NCBI RefSeq assembly: GCF_900114835.1
Contig: NZ_FOUJ01000005.1
Location: 170,823-234,822, forward strand
Direction of reading: 5' to 3'
Length of the DNA: 64,000 bases
From: Methanolobus profundi
GTDB taxonomy: Archaea > Halobacteriota > Methanosarcinia > Methanosarcinales > Methanosarcinaceae
Shown one piece after another: positions 9,405 through 18,203 of the stretch. Both the position numbers and the translations under genes were made by a program. Below the pieces are notes generated by a model. The model was not told the DNA's origin and did no database searches. It saw nothing but the letters and a program-made list of their open reading frames with translations. Position 1 is the first letter of the stretch. Each line of letters opens with the position of its first letter.

Positions 9405-10511
9405 TTGCTCAACATACTCATCGTTGGGAATGGTCAGTGCGGAAATCGTATACTGGATGCCATTAATAGAGAGGCTTTTGGTAAAAAGAGTCGCTTCGGC
9501 AAGTACCTGTCCCAACAAAAATACAAAAGCAATGTGGAAACTATTGCTATCAATACTGCAGTGAACGACCTTAAAGAAATGAAGTTCACAAAGGCCAAGG
9601 ACAGGATACACATTCCTCACTTGCATGGCGTTGGAGCCAACCGAAATGTAGGTAAACACGTCTTTGAGGACAATAAGACCCATATTATGAGGCAGATCGA
9701 GGAGAGAGGTAACTTCGATGTATGTTTTGTAATTACATCCGCATCAGGTGGAACAGGTTCTTCTTTCACACCGATGCTTGTCAAAGAGCTCAAGGAAAAG
9801 CATGATTTTCCTGTCTATTCTGTAGTTGTCCTGCCTTTCAGGGAAGAGGGGACACTCTATCTCCAGAATGCTGCTTTCTGTCTGAGGGATATTCGTGAGA
9901 GTGGTGCTGATGGTATCATCCTTGCTGATAATCAGTACCTCAAGCAGATGGGCGGTAATGTGGAATCAGCTTACAACGGCATCAATGATATGATCGCCAA
10001 GCGTATACTGTTCCTTCTCGATGCACTTGACAGTGAAATGATGATGGTCACTGACCTTGGTGACTTCAAGACCGTTATGAGTGGTGGTGCAGGACTTGCA
10101 ACCATTGGTTTCTATGAGGCCAAAGAGGATATGCCTGTCAGAACTGCGATACAGAAAGCCCTTTCACCATCCGGTCTGTTATTCTCGACCGATGTCTATG
10201 ATGAGGCAAGCAGGGCAATGGTCATCATAAGGGGTGACAGGGAACGTCTGAGCATTGATGAGATATCTACTGAGGTGGAGAAATTGTCGAGTGCAGTAGG
10301 TCACGTTTTCAAAGGTATAATAGTCAGGGACGGGGAACTTCCTCAGGTACTGGCTGTACTTACACTGGAATCTGCCTCTGAGCTTGAGAACCTCTACGCC
10401 ATAGCTGTCGATGCGATCAAGTACGAACGTGATAAGAAAGAGCGTGTTTCCAACGTTAAGGAAGTTGACCGCGCATTCTCTCAGATAGATGGAATGGACC
10501 CGTCCTATTGA
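9405..10511 (+). CDS. CetZ-like tubulin/FtsZ-family GTPase
   Basis: A 368-residue member of the tubulin superfamily nearest to archaeal CetZ, which in haloarchaea controls cell shape and motility. The phosphate-loop motif is SASGGTGSS (residues 112-120), with the last glycine of the usual GGTGSG replaced by serine. The N-terminal nucleotide motif GNGQCGN (8-14), the LPFREEG strand after it and a tubulin-like C-terminal half are all present. A 15-residue basic stretch after the first helix (FGKKSRFGKYLSQQK) is longer than in Haloferax CetZ1. Start is TTG 9405, 6 bases after a strong GGAGG. It is not an FtsZ: division-type motifs and the C-terminal tail are missing. Confidence 0.85.
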   Translation: MLNILIVGNGQCGNRILDAINREAFGKKSRFGKYLSQQKYKSNVETIAINTAVNDLKEMKFTKAKDRIHIPHLHGVGANRNVGKHVFEDNKTHIMRQIEERGNFDVCFVITSASGGTGSSFTPMLVKELKEKHDFPVYSVVVLPFREEGTLYLQNAAFCLRDIRESGADGIILADNQYLKQMGGNVESAYNGINDMIAKRILFLLDALDSEMMMVTDLGDFKTVMSGGAGLATIGFYEAKEDMPVRTAIQKALSPSGLLFSTDVYDEASRAMVIIRGDRERLSIDEISTEVEKLSSAVGHVFKGIIVRDGELPQVLAVLTLESASELENLYAIAVDAIKYERDKKERVSNVKEVDRAFSQIDGMDPSY

Positions 10512-10540
10512 GGTCTGTTCTTCATTCTTTATTTTTATTC

Positions 10541-10583
10541 TTTGAACTATTTCGTTTCTCTCTTTTTTCTTTGATAGTTCAAA
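10541..10583. terminator. Inverted repeat in a T-rich tract after cetZ
   Basis: TTTGAACTAT (10541-10550) and its exact complement ATAGTTCAAA (10574-10583) flank a 23-base pyrimidine-rich loop (TTTCTCTC, CTTTTTTC). In archaea a T-rich tract alone can stop transcription, so this is a plausible cetZ terminator. The enolase 3' hairpin shares the core TTTGAACT/AGTTCAAA. An operator for the next gene at 10631 is the alternative. Confidence 0.4.
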
Positions 10584-10630
10584 TACATTGAAATAGTCTA
10601 AGCTCGAATAAAGCTATCAGAGGTTTTATT

Positions 10631-11335
10631 TTGGCTGATGACAAAGGGTCCGATATCATACAGGCTAGGGGACTTTCTAAGATATATTCTAATGGTGTAG
10701 AGGTACGTGCTCTTGATGACGTGGACCTTGATATCAAAAGAGGTGAGTTCCTTTCTATAATCGGTCCGTCCGGTTCCGGGAAAAGCACTCTTCTTCATAT
10801 GATAGGTATTCTTGATACTCCTACTTCCGGTAGCATAACCATAGATGATAAGGTTGTGACAGAGATGTCTGACAAGGAGCGGTCCAAAGTACGCAATGAG
10901 GTTCTTGGATTTATATTCCAGTACCATCATCTTATGCCTGACTTCAATGCTCTTGAAAATGTGATGATGCCTCTTCTGGTAGGGGGCATGAAGAACAAGG
11001 ATGCAAAGAAGAAAGCCGCTGTTCTGCTTGAGGAGGTAGGGCTTGGTGACCGTATGGACCATCGTCCCAATCAGTTATCAGGTGGTCAGGCTCAGAGAGT
11101 TGCTATTGCCAGGGCACTTGCCAATGACCCGGGGATAGTCATAGGCGATGAACCTACCGGGAATCTTGATACAAAGGCCAGTGACATGATATATGATCTG
11201 CTTCGCAAGCTCAATCGTGACAGGGGACAGACCTTTATTCTTGTTACTCATGATGAGGAAATGGCTAAAAAGACAGACCGTATAATCCGGATAGTCGATG
11301 GTCGCATATCAATGGATTCACAGACTACCAACTAA
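10631..11335 (+). CDS. ABC transporter ATP-binding protein, LolD/MacB class
   Basis: A 234-residue ATPase of the class that powers FtsX-type permeases. Walker [10 protein letters not shown] (about 50-58), Q-loop FQYHH, signature [15 protein letters not shown], Walker [12 protein letters not shown] and the switch histidine in THDEE are all intact. The start is TTG 10631 after a weak AGAGG. No permease lies next to it. The two lone FtsX-type permeases at 20289-21458 and 22123-23280 lack their own ATPase and are the nearest candidate partners, but that pairing is a guess. Confidence 0.92.
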   Translation: MADDKGSDIIQARGLSKIYSNGVEVRALDDVDLDIKRGEFLSIIGPSGSGKSTLLHMIGILDTPTSGSITIDDKVVTEMSDKERSKVRNEVLGFIFQYHHLMPDFNALENVMMPLLVGGMKNKDAKKKAAVLLEEVGLGDRMDHRPNQLSGGQAQRVAIARALANDPGIVIGDEPTGNLDTKASDMIYDLLRKLNRDRGQTFILVTHDEEMAKKTDRIIRIVDGRISMDSQTTN

Positions 11336-11348
11336 AAAAGGTGAATTA

Positions 11349-11786
11349 ATGGAATATTCAACAGGTAATATCGGAAGGGTATTTACAGTTCGACTTGACC
11401 AGGGTGATGATATTCTTTCAGAACTTGAAGGTCTGGCGGTTTCAGAGAATATAGGTTCTGCGATGTTCATGATGCTTGGAGCAGTCAAAGAAGCAAGTCT
11501 TGTTGTAGGTCCAAAGACCAATGACGTCCCTCCTGATCCACAATGGGCAAAGTTCAATGATGCACATGAGCTCATTGGTATTGGTAACATCTTTTGGGAG
11601 GAAGGTAAACCAAAGATCCACCTTCATTCAGCTGCCGGAAGAGGTGACTCCGTTAAAACAGGTTGTTTGCGTGGAGAAAGCGAGGTTTTCATGGTAGTAG
11701 AAGTGTTCATCATGGAAATTACCGGTATATCCGCTGACAGGATATTCGATCCTTCAAGGGGATTTGCTCCGATAACGTTCAAGTGA
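11349..11786 (+). CDS. PPC-domain (DUF296) protein
   Basis: A 145-residue protein that is essentially one PPC/DUF296 domain: GRVFTVRLDQGDDI, LHSAAGRGDSVKTGCLRG and the closing FDPSRGFAPITF. In plants PPC is attached to AT-hook DNA-binding proteins. Stand-alone prokaryotic versions form trimers of unknown function, often with metal or histidine clusters (here H and R near residue 95). The ATG at 11349 follows GGTGA; an in-frame ATG 51 bases upstream overlaps the ABC gene and adds unrelated residues. It lies 13 bases after that gene and converges with the regulator at 11794. Confidence 0.85.
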   Translation: MEYSTGNIGRVFTVRLDQGDDILSELEGLAVSENIGSAMFMMLGAVKEASLVVGPKTNDVPPDPQWAKFNDAHELIGIGNIFWEEGKPKIHLHSAAGRGDSVKTGCLRGESEVFMVVEVFIMEITGISADRIFDPSRGFAPITFK

Positions 11787-11793
11787 TATTTCT

Positions 11794-12177
11794 TTAATGG
11801 TTCCCACTTAGCTCTTTGAGCTGTTCAAGTGCTTCGACCATTTCCATATTCTTTTTGAGTGCTTTTGATTCGAAGGTCTTGACGATCTCTTCGAAAGGGA
11901 CAATGAGCTTGTAGTATTTTACAGGTCTTCCTTTGTCAGTGTTCTTCTTCTCGTTCCTTTCTTCGATCCATCCTCTTTCTCTAAGAGGACGCATAGCGAT
12001 GCTGACCTCTGGTTGTCTCAGACCTGATGCCTGCTCTATGTTCTGGGAGGTAAGCTCCTCTCCGCATACCAGACAGGCAATGGATATGGCTTCGGTCCTG
12101 GGTACGTCCAGTCCCTGCAAAAGTTCGATTATCTCATATCCTTTTCCACTTAAAAGATCGGTATCTCCGCTTTTCAT
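11794..12177 (-). CDS. Winged-helix transcriptional regulator
   Basis: A 127-residue archaeal regulator. The helix-turn-helix lies at about 43-75 (LTSQNIEQASGLRQPEVSIA) followed by a wing with KGRPVKYYKL, a pattern common in ArsR/MarR/TrmB-like archaeal regulators. The C-terminal 40 residues form a charged helix likely to dimerise. It has two cysteines at CLVC (36-39) that could sense metal or redox state. It is divergent from enolase across 155 bases, so enolase or itself may be a target; that is inference from position only. Confidence 0.82.
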   Translation of the reverse strand: MKSGDTDLLSGKGYEIIELLQGLDVPRTEAISIACLVCGEELTSQNIEQASGLRQPEVSIAMRPLRERGWIEERNEKKNTDKGRPVKYYKLIVPFEEIVKTFESKALKKNMEMVEALEQLKELSGNH

Positions 12178-12332
12178 TTGGTTACTATAATACTTTTAAG
12201 TTTATATAATTTATGTTATTATAATTTAGTTGATCCTATTATATGGTATCGCAGAAGATATGACAAAGTGAACGGTAACAATATATACGGTAATTGCAAA
12301 GTAGGTGTTAAGTAAGCCATAGGTGGAATAGG
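12178..12332. promoter_or_regulatory. Divergent promoter region between the regulator and enolase
   Basis: Strongly A/T-rich from 12186 to 12245 with overlapping TATA-like runs on both strands (TTTATATAATTTA, TTATTATAATTT). The enolase ATG follows GGTGG with 6-base spacing. No clear palindrome was found for a regulator site. Confidence 0.4.
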
Positions 12333-13607
12333 ATGCCGTACATTGATGATGACAATAATTACAAGATAAAAAAGATCCACGCACGTGAGATACTTGACTC
12401 AAGAGGAAACCCTACAGTTGAGGTAGACGTCTATACTTCTACCGGCTTTGGCAGGGCAAGTGTACCTTCCGGTGCATCTACAGGTACTCACGAAGCAATT
12501 GAGTTGCGCGATAAAGAGGACCGTTACGGAGGAAAAGGTGTTCTTGACGCAGTGGACAATGTAAATACAGCTATTGAAGCTGAACTTCTTGGTGTGGATG
12601 TCAGGAAGCAGCGTGAGATCGATGGTCTTATGCTCGCTCTGGACGGTACCGAGAACAAGATGGAACTGGGTGCTAATGCTATCCTTGGTGTTTCCATGGC
12701 TGTTGCAAGGGCTGCAGCAGATTCTTTGAACATTCCATTGTACCGCTATCTTGGTGGTATCAATGCATACACTCTTCCTGTTCCTACAATGAATGTCCTT
12801 AATGGTGGAAAGCATGCAGGGAATGACCTTTCCATACAGGAGTTCATGATCCAGCCAAAGGGTGCCAGTTCATATACAGAGGCAGTCCGCATGGGTGCAG
12901 AGACATACCATGCACTTGGTAAGATACTCGAATCCAAATATGGCGGCGCAGCGACCAATGTAGGTTATGAGGGTGGATATGCACCAGCCCTTGAAATGAC
13001 CGCAGATGCACTCGATGCACTTGTAAGTGCAATTGAGGAAGCAGGCTATTCTGAAAATGAGATCAGCATTGGTCTTGATGCAGCAGCATCAGAGTTCTTT
13101 GACGGCAACAACTATTCCATTGACGGAAAAATGTTGAAACCTGCTGAACTTGTGGACTACTACCTTGAGCTTATTGAGACCTATCCTATCCTCCTTATCG
13201 AAGACCCATTCCAGGAGGAAGCTTTTGATGACTTCGTGACCCTCACCAACGAGGCATGGGACACTATCATTGTCGGTGACGATCTTTTCGTTACTAATGT
13301 GGACCGTCTTGTAAAGGGTGTGGAAATGGGCGCTGCAAACTCACTTTTGCTGAAGGTCAACCAGATCGGTTCCCTTTCAGAGGCATTCGATGCAGCTAAC
13401 ATGGCAAACCGCAACGGATACAGTGTTGTAGTGAGCCACCGTTCCGCTGAGACCGAGGATACTACTATCTCAGATATCTCAGTTGCTATCGGTGCAGACC
13501 TCATCAAGACAGGAGCACCAGCAAGAAGTGACCGTACTGCAAAATACAACCAGCTCCTCAGGATTGAAGAGGAACTTGGTGAAGCAGCACGTTACATGCA
13601 AATTTGA
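12333..13607 (+). CDS. eno: Enolase (phosphopyruvate hydratase)
   Basis: Interconverts 2-phosphoglycerate and phosphoenolpyruvate, mostly for gluconeogenesis in a methanogen. At 424 residues it is full length. The signatures are intact: ARQ-type N-terminus HAREILDSRGNPTVEVDV, SGASTGTHEA, the metal ligands in GLDAAASEF, LLIEDPFQEE and VGDDLF, the catalytic Lys in LLLKVNQIGS, and VSHRSAETEDTTISD. ATG 12333 has the ribosome site GGTGG 6 bases before it. A T-rich hairpin follows the stop codon. Confidence 0.98.
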   Translation: MPYIDDDNNYKIKKIHAREILDSRGNPTVEVDVYTSTGFGRASVPSGASTGTHEAIELRDKEDRYGGKGVLDAVDNVNTAIEAELLGVDVRKQREIDGLMLALDGTENKMELGANAILGVSMAVARAAADSLNIPLYRYLGGINAYTLPVPTMNVLNGGKHAGNDLSIQEFMIQPKGASSYTEAVRMGAETYHALGKILESKYGGAATNVGYEGGYAPALEMTADALDALVSAIEEAGYSENEISIGLDAAASEFFDGNNYSIDGKMLKPAELVDYYLELIETYPILLIEDPFQEEAFDDFVTLTNEAWDTIIVGDDLFVTNVDRLVKGVEMGAANSLLLKVNQIGSLSEAFDAANMANRNGYSVVVSHRSAETEDTTISDISVAIGADLIKTGAPARSDRTAKYNQLLRIEEELGEAARYMQI

Positions 13608-13652
13608 ACTGATCACCAGTTCAAACTTGCTTTACTCTTTTTTGCTTTTTTA
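13603..13652 (+). terminator. Hairpin and T-tract terminator of enolase
   Basis: TTTGAACTG (13603-13611) pairs exactly with CAGTTCAAA (13617-13625) around a 5-base loop; the stop codon lies inside the left arm. Runs of T follow (13637-13652). Confidence 0.7.
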
Positions 13653-14214
13653 ATCTAGTATCAATATTTTTGAAGTATCCAGTGTTTGCCTGATCATCTG
13701 GGTTGTTTTAGTAATTCGTGACTTGCGATAAGCAAAGATAGTTGTTCCTGATCAGTGTTTCCGATAGTTCAGGAATAAATACTGAAATACAAACACCGAC
13801 ACGACCATCCGCCGCAGGCGGCGAGTTCCTTCATTACCATCCTGAAGAATATTGGGATCCGCAGCTTTGTAGGAATCCCAATGCGATCCAGAAGGATCTT
13901 TCATAATTGTAGACTATTAATTTATAGGCACCATCACGTTTTTTAATTACCGGCGTCCAGAAAAAAATGAAGTTAGCAGATATTCCACTTTTTCGGATTG
14001 TGCCGGCTTCGCCGGATCCTCCGGGATGTTTTTAGTAATTCATAAGTTCGATCTGCAAAAATTGTTGACAGGCAAAGAACAATGCAGCCAGTAGTCACAG
14101 GTAGCATGTTCTTTTGCTGTCGTTTCGAAGACTATTGAATTAATGTGACGATTGAATATTGCTGTGTTCAAAGTTGCAATTAGCAGTATCTCACATAACC
14201 ATTCTTTCTTTTCT
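13653..14214. other. Gene-free region with GC-rich hairpins and a diverged direct repeat
   Basis: No credible coding sequence. It contains an exact CGCCGC-AG-GCGGCG palindrome (13810-13823), a bulged hairpin pairing ATTGGGATCC (13851-13860) with GGAATCCCAAT (13872-13882), and a CCGGC-TTC-GCCGG hairpin at about 14002-14014. A segment starting near 13700 recurs near 14024: both share TTTTAGTAATTC (13706-13717 and 14030-14041) and loosely match over about 45 bases. GC-rich hairpins in an A/T-rich spacer suggest a structured RNA or a decayed mobile element. Confidence 0.45.
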
Positions 14215-15465
14215 TTACTCGAGCAGCGGGACGGTCAGGCTTCCCTGTGGCAATATCACAGCATAGGGTTCCTTACCTTGCTCTTTTATCTTTGCGATCG
14301 CCCTGTCAAAGGTTTCCTGAATGTCCATACATGGTTCCAGCTTTGCCATTCTTATCGTGTCGTGGTGCAGGTCAGATATTGCCCACATCTCTGCGTAGAC
14401 GCCTATCTGTGCCATCTTGGCTGCCTTGTGATATCCAAGTTTGTATCCTTCATCTATCTTGCACATCACATCTTCACATGTGTTTGCAGAACAGAGCAGG
14501 TTAAGGAATGTATCATCTCCAACACCGTCCCTGCATTTTGATACAAGGATGATGATCCCGTCATCTTCAAGTGCGAGCTTTCCGTTCTCAAGAGCTTTCT
14601 GGGACTGGTAAAGGTCGATGTCCATAGGGTATGGTGCAGCGGTTAGCACGATGTTCCCTTTGCGGGTACATTTTGAGCAGAATACTTCATTAGCTCTCTC
14701 TATCGCAATATCGAAGGATTCGAAAAGGTCACCGGATACCATGGCATAGAGTCCGTGGTCTGCTGTGAGCACCGTCTGTATCGAGAACACGTTCAGGTCT
14801 TTGAGTACTTTCATTGCATCTTCCATGTCCTCTGCAACAGGGTTACCTTTGATCGCAAGGGGCTGCGCAGCATCGGATAGCGCATGTTTATGGTTCATCT
14901 CGATCGTCTTATATGATGCAACACCTGGCAGGAATGCTTTTCTTCCACCGGTATAGCCTGCGAAATAGTGAGGTTCCACACTTCCTATGACGATGATGTT
15001 CTTACATTCGTTCACCATCTTATTGAGGTACATCTCAGTCCCATTGCTGGACACTCCGAGATATTCCATGTCCTCATCCTTACGTGCATCGTGGACGAAT
15101 ATCCTGTCCTTGAACTCTTCATAGATCTCACCGAAAATGTATCTATATTCATCTTCTGTTGGTCCTCTGTGAGCACCTGTTGCGACCATGAACCTGACAT
15201 CCTCATGTTCTCTCAGGATATCCGCCATCTCAGCAAGTACCTTTGATGTTGGTGTTGGTCTGGTGGCATCATTCACAAGTATCAATATTTTATCGCTGTT
15301 CTGTATGAACTCATCAAGTGATCCGGTACCAACCGGGTTGTTCAATGAGTCTGTGATGATCTGGGATTCGTCTCCAACCTTGACCTGATTGGGTGCAATG
15401 ACCTCATGGGGTATCTGCACATCAAGGTCTACGAATTCTTTTCCATATGGGATCGGTATTTTAAT
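14215..15465 (-). CDS. LarA-like nickel-pincer racemase family protein
   Basis: A homolog of LarA, the lactate racemase that uses a nickel-pincer nucleotide. With the start proposed here it has 416 residues. Known LarA ligands are conserved with a constant offset: H99, H166 (EPHYFAGYTGGRK), K176 as the cofactor lysine, and H192; the phosphate-binding DATRP is at about 66-70. The first residues KIPIPYGKEFVDLDV match the family N-terminus but no ATG, GTG or TTG precedes them. The only standard start (GTG 15420) would remove them and has no ribosome site, so I favour ATT 15465. LarBCE cofactor genes are not in the window, and the substrate may differ from lactate. Confidence 0.85.
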   Translation of the reverse strand: MKIPIPYGKEFVDLDVQIPHEVIAPNQVKVGDESQIITDSLNNPVGTGSLDEFIQNSDKILILVNDATRPTPTSKVLAEMADILREHEDVRFMVATGAHRGPTEDEYRYIFGEIYEEFKDRIFVHDARKDEDMEYLGVSSNGTEMYLNKMVNECKNIIVIGSVEPHYFAGYTGGRKAFLPGVASYKTIEMNHKHALSDAAQPLAIKGNPVAEDMEDAMKVLKDLNVFSIQTVLTADHGLYAMVSGDLFESFDIAIERANEVFCSKCTRKGNIVLTAAPYPMDIDLYQSQKALENGKLALEDDGIIILVSKCRDGVGDDTFLNLLCSANTCEDVMCKIDEGYKLGYHKAAKMAQIGVYAEMWAISDLHHDTIRMAKLEPCMDIQETFDRAIAKIKEQGKEPYAVILPQGSLTVPLLE

Positions 15466-15477
15466 AGAAATTCCTCC
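15463..15477 (-). promoter_or_regulatory. Ribosome site and apparent AUU start of the larA-like gene
   Basis: On the minus strand GGAGGA (15477-15472) is followed after 6 bases by ATT at 15465-15463, in frame with the family-conserved N-terminus. The optimal spacing points to initiation at AUU. Confidence 0.55.
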
Positions 15478-15661
15478 AAATTGGGTGAGAAGTTGATCTG
15501 AAATGATCGTTCGGTAATATCATGTTGTAATTTGTAGTCTTTAATATGGGACTTCGATTATAGTATTTTTGTTCTTGGAGATCTATTATTACGATCTTTT
15601 AAAAGGGTGGGTCTGTTATTCATTAATTAATACTGTCTGACATGACGGTGAAATCATTGAT

Positions 15662-15670
15662 TTTATATAT
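15662..15670 (+). promoter_or_regulatory. Probable TATA box of the 15757 gene
   Basis: TTTATATAT, 87-95 bases before the ATG, would leave a leader of about 60 bases. A second A/T run (TTATTATATTTTAT, 15675-15688) is an alternative. The divergent larA-like promoter must also lie in 15466-15756. Confidence 0.4.
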
Positions 15671-15756
15671 TACTTATTATATTTTATGGGTTATTCGGAT
15701 GTGGTTACCGTGTTTGCTCAATTGAATTAAGCAAAATAAAGTCGGGATCTGATAAC

Positions 15757-18129
15757 ATGAATCAAAATATTGTATTTAAACTGAACAAATGTATTTTTCC
15801 TTTGTTATTCGTATTGATAGTGTTCTCATTGACACTGAATGCATCTGCTGCCTCTCTTACTCCTGTGGTAACGGAATATGGTAAGATAAGTATCTCCGTG
15901 GATGGTCTTGGGACTGCAGGATCCGATATCATCCAGGTAGAAAAACCAGCAGGAGCTACTGTAAGAAGTGCTTACATGACAGCAGCAAGTAACTGGGGAG
16001 GGACCCAGATCCCAAACGGTTCGATAACAATTGATGGAACTGGTGTTAACTGGGAACTGGAAGTGAACTCAAATGGATGGAATAATTGGGCCGATGTCAC
16101 TTCTATAGTAGAGTCTAAGATAAACAGTGCTCCTAGTGGGAGGATAGATTTCACGATAACCGAGTTAAGTCCTGCTGCAGTGGAGGGGGAAGTCCTGATC
16201 GTTATCTTCGATGATCCTTCCCAGACACAAGACAATACGGCTATATTGCTTTTTGGAGGCCAGGCGACTACAGGTGATTCTTTCGAGATCGGTTTGTCAG
16301 AACCTATAGACAAAACAACCCCGAATCTTCTGATAAATATGGGTCTTGCTATTAGTTTTGGCTATCAGCCAGGTAGTCAGGTAAGTTATGTGGATGTGAA
16401 CGACGAGCGCCTGACGTCATCTGCGGGAGGTCAGGATGATGGATATAGCGGCAACGGTGGACTTATAACCGTTGGTGGTCTGGATGATAGTAATTCCAAT
16501 CCTGCTGATCCATATGGGGCAGCTACCAGTATAACATATGATGATGAATTGTATGACATCATTCCTTTTGTTTCAAATGGAGATAGCAACATCACTGTCT
16601 TTACTCAAAATCCTTCTAATGATGATAACATATTCTTTGCTTATTTCTTCATGCAGGCAACAACTGCAGTGGTTGGAGAAGGTGCTATCCTGTCCCCTTC
16701 CGACAGTTCATGTGATCTGAATACTGAACAGACCTTAACTGCAAAGTTACAGGACGACGATGGAAATGCTGTGGCAGGAAGGGAAGTTACCTTTGAAGTG
16801 GTTTCGGGTCCTCATTCCGGCACGTCAGGTAGTGACACGACCGATGCTAATGGTGAGGCTACATTCACGTACACTGGTACATCTGCCGGTACAGATACAG
16901 TAGAAGCAAGCTTTGTTGGAAGCAGTAGCGAAACAATAACTTCCAATCAGGCAACTGTGGAATGGACCGTTGCTGCGTTTTCACCTTCCTATGTCCGATC
17001 TCCAGATGATAGCAATCAAATTACTAAATATGGTGATGAGGTAAATTTCAGTATTCAGAGCAGCATCTTTTCAAGTTATAACTGGTCTATAGATGGTAGT
17101 CCGGTCAATGGTACCGGTGTAACACTGTATAATAATACGGATGATTCATCCAAACTATCCTATTGTCTAATTAATAGCAGTCAGTATATCGATCAGGCCG
17201 ATTTCTTCATGGGAATCTATAATGTGTCGGTAAGTGTCAGTAATTCCTCTCTTGGGAACACCGATGTGTTCTCATGGACATGGACTGTCACCAACTCCTC
17301 AGTCGATGATGGTGAAGATATAGAGTTCATGATCAATAAGACTCCTGATATAACGATAGTTGGAGGTAACAAGACCCTGCGTTTCAATACCACAGATGAT
17401 GAAAAGACAGATGATGATGGTGTTCCATGTAGCATCAAAATGGTCTCTTTCAACACAAGCAATGAGACCAATGGGATACAGATAAAGGTGGAGGTACTGG
17501 ACCCATCTTCATTGGATGATTCATCTGCAGTTTTCCCACGGGATTCGGTATATCAGTATCTTGATATTGGCTTTAACAATGAGACCCTTGCAAATGAAGG
17601 AAGTAACAGTCGTGATATTGAGTTCCGCGTCCTCAATAATAAGGATGGGGGCATACTGATCATCAATACGGTATACCTGAGACACTGGAACAGTCTTGAG
17701 TGGGAAGCATATACACCGGAACTTACAGGAAAGGATGATACTTACTCATACTTCATTGTACGTGATGTATCGGGATTCTCTCCATTTGCAGTGACATGTA
17801 ACTATCAGTATAGTTCATCTTCTTCATCCTCATCTACAGATGGACATCTTCCTGCCTATCTCAAACAAGAGCTTCTTGATGAGGGTTCGGAGGCCGATGT
17901 AGGAGCACCGGGTTCGACTGGTGGAACGGGTGATGACGATGCTATTGTAGTTGACCTTGGGATGAGCAGTGATGTTGATATGGGCAGCGATGTCGAAGTA
18001 AGCTCTGAAGAGGAAATATCAGAGACCTCCGGCAGCAGTAATATCCTTCCTGTAGTCTTTGTACTTGTAGCTGCTATGCTTGCTCTTTTCTTCGTTGTGA
18101 AGAAGAGGAAGGATGAAGAGGAACAATAA
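15757..18129 (+). CDS. Large surface protein with Big_1-like and PGF-pre-PGF-like domains
   Basis: A 790-residue extracellular protein. A signal peptide (about 1-32, NASA-AS) is followed by a roughly 280-residue beta domain related to archaeal surface proteins. Next is a Big_1/invasin-like Ig domain (about 315-400: LTAKLQDDDGNAVAGREVTF, TDANGEATFTYTG) and an Ig/PKD-like segment rich in N-glycosylation sequons (NWS, NGT, NNT, NSS). A region ending FIVRDVSGFSPFAV resembles the PGF-pre-PGF domain. A Ser run, an acidic stalk and a C-terminal helix (ILPVVFVLVAAMLALFF) with KKRK anchor it. The helix is not preceded by a PGF motif. Probably an adhesin or S-layer-associated protein. Confidence 0.82.
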   Translation: MNQNIVFKLNKCIFPLLFVLIVFSLTLNASAASLTPVVTEYGKISISVDGLGTAGSDIIQVEKPAGATVRSAYMTAASNWGGTQIPNGSITIDGTGVNWELEVNSNGWNNWADVTSIVESKINSAPSGRIDFTITELSPAAVEGEVLIVIFDDPSQTQDNTAILLFGGQATTGDSFEIGLSEPIDKTTPNLLINMGLAISFGYQPGSQVSYVDVNDERLTSSAGGQDDGYSGNGGLITVGGLDDSNSNPADPYGAATSITYDDELYDIIPFVSNGDSNITVFTQNPSNDDNIFFAYFFMQATTAVVGEGAILSPSDSSCDLNTEQTLTAKLQDDDGNAVAGREVTFEVVSGPHSGTSGSDTTDANGEATFTYTGTSAGTDTVEASFVGSSSETITSNQATVEWTVAAFSPSYVRSPDDSNQITKYGDEVNFSIQSSIFSSYNWSIDGSPVNGTGVTLYNNTDDSSKLSYCLINSSQYIDQADFFMGIYNVSVSVSNSSLGNTDVFSWTWTVTNSSVDDGEDIEFMINKTPDITIVGGNKTLRFNTTDDEKTDDDGVPCSIKMVSFNTSNETNGIQIKVEVLDPSSLDDSSAVFPRDSVYQYLDIGFNNETLANEGSNSRDIEFRVLNNKDGGILIINTVYLRHWNSLEWEAYTPELTGKDDTYSYFIVRDVSGFSPFAVTCNYQYSSSSSSSSTDGHLPAYLKQELLDEGSEADVGAPGSTGGTGDDDAIVVDLGMSSDVDMGSDVEVSSEEEISETSGSSNILPVVFVLVAAMLALFFVVKKRKDEEEQ

Positions 18130-18151
18130 AAGGGCAGATATTTAGTTCAAA

Positions 18152-18199
18152 GGGAACTGCTGGTAAGTATCTTATAGCAGTATCCCTTCTCTCTTTTTA
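18152..18199 (+). terminator. Hairpin and T-tract between the surface protein and the LysE gene
   Basis: GGGA-CTGCT (18152-18161) pairs with AGCAG-TCCC (18176-18186) with small internal loops, followed by TTCTCTCTTTTT. It ends just before the ATG at 18204, so it would separate the two genes or act on a short leader. Confidence 0.5.
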
Positions 18200-18203
18200 G
18201 AAT

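Noticed and set aside
11298..11348. Upstream start of the PPC-domain gene inside the ABC gene
   Set aside because: The extra residues are the ABC gene read in another frame; ATG 11349 has its own ribosome site and matches the domain start.
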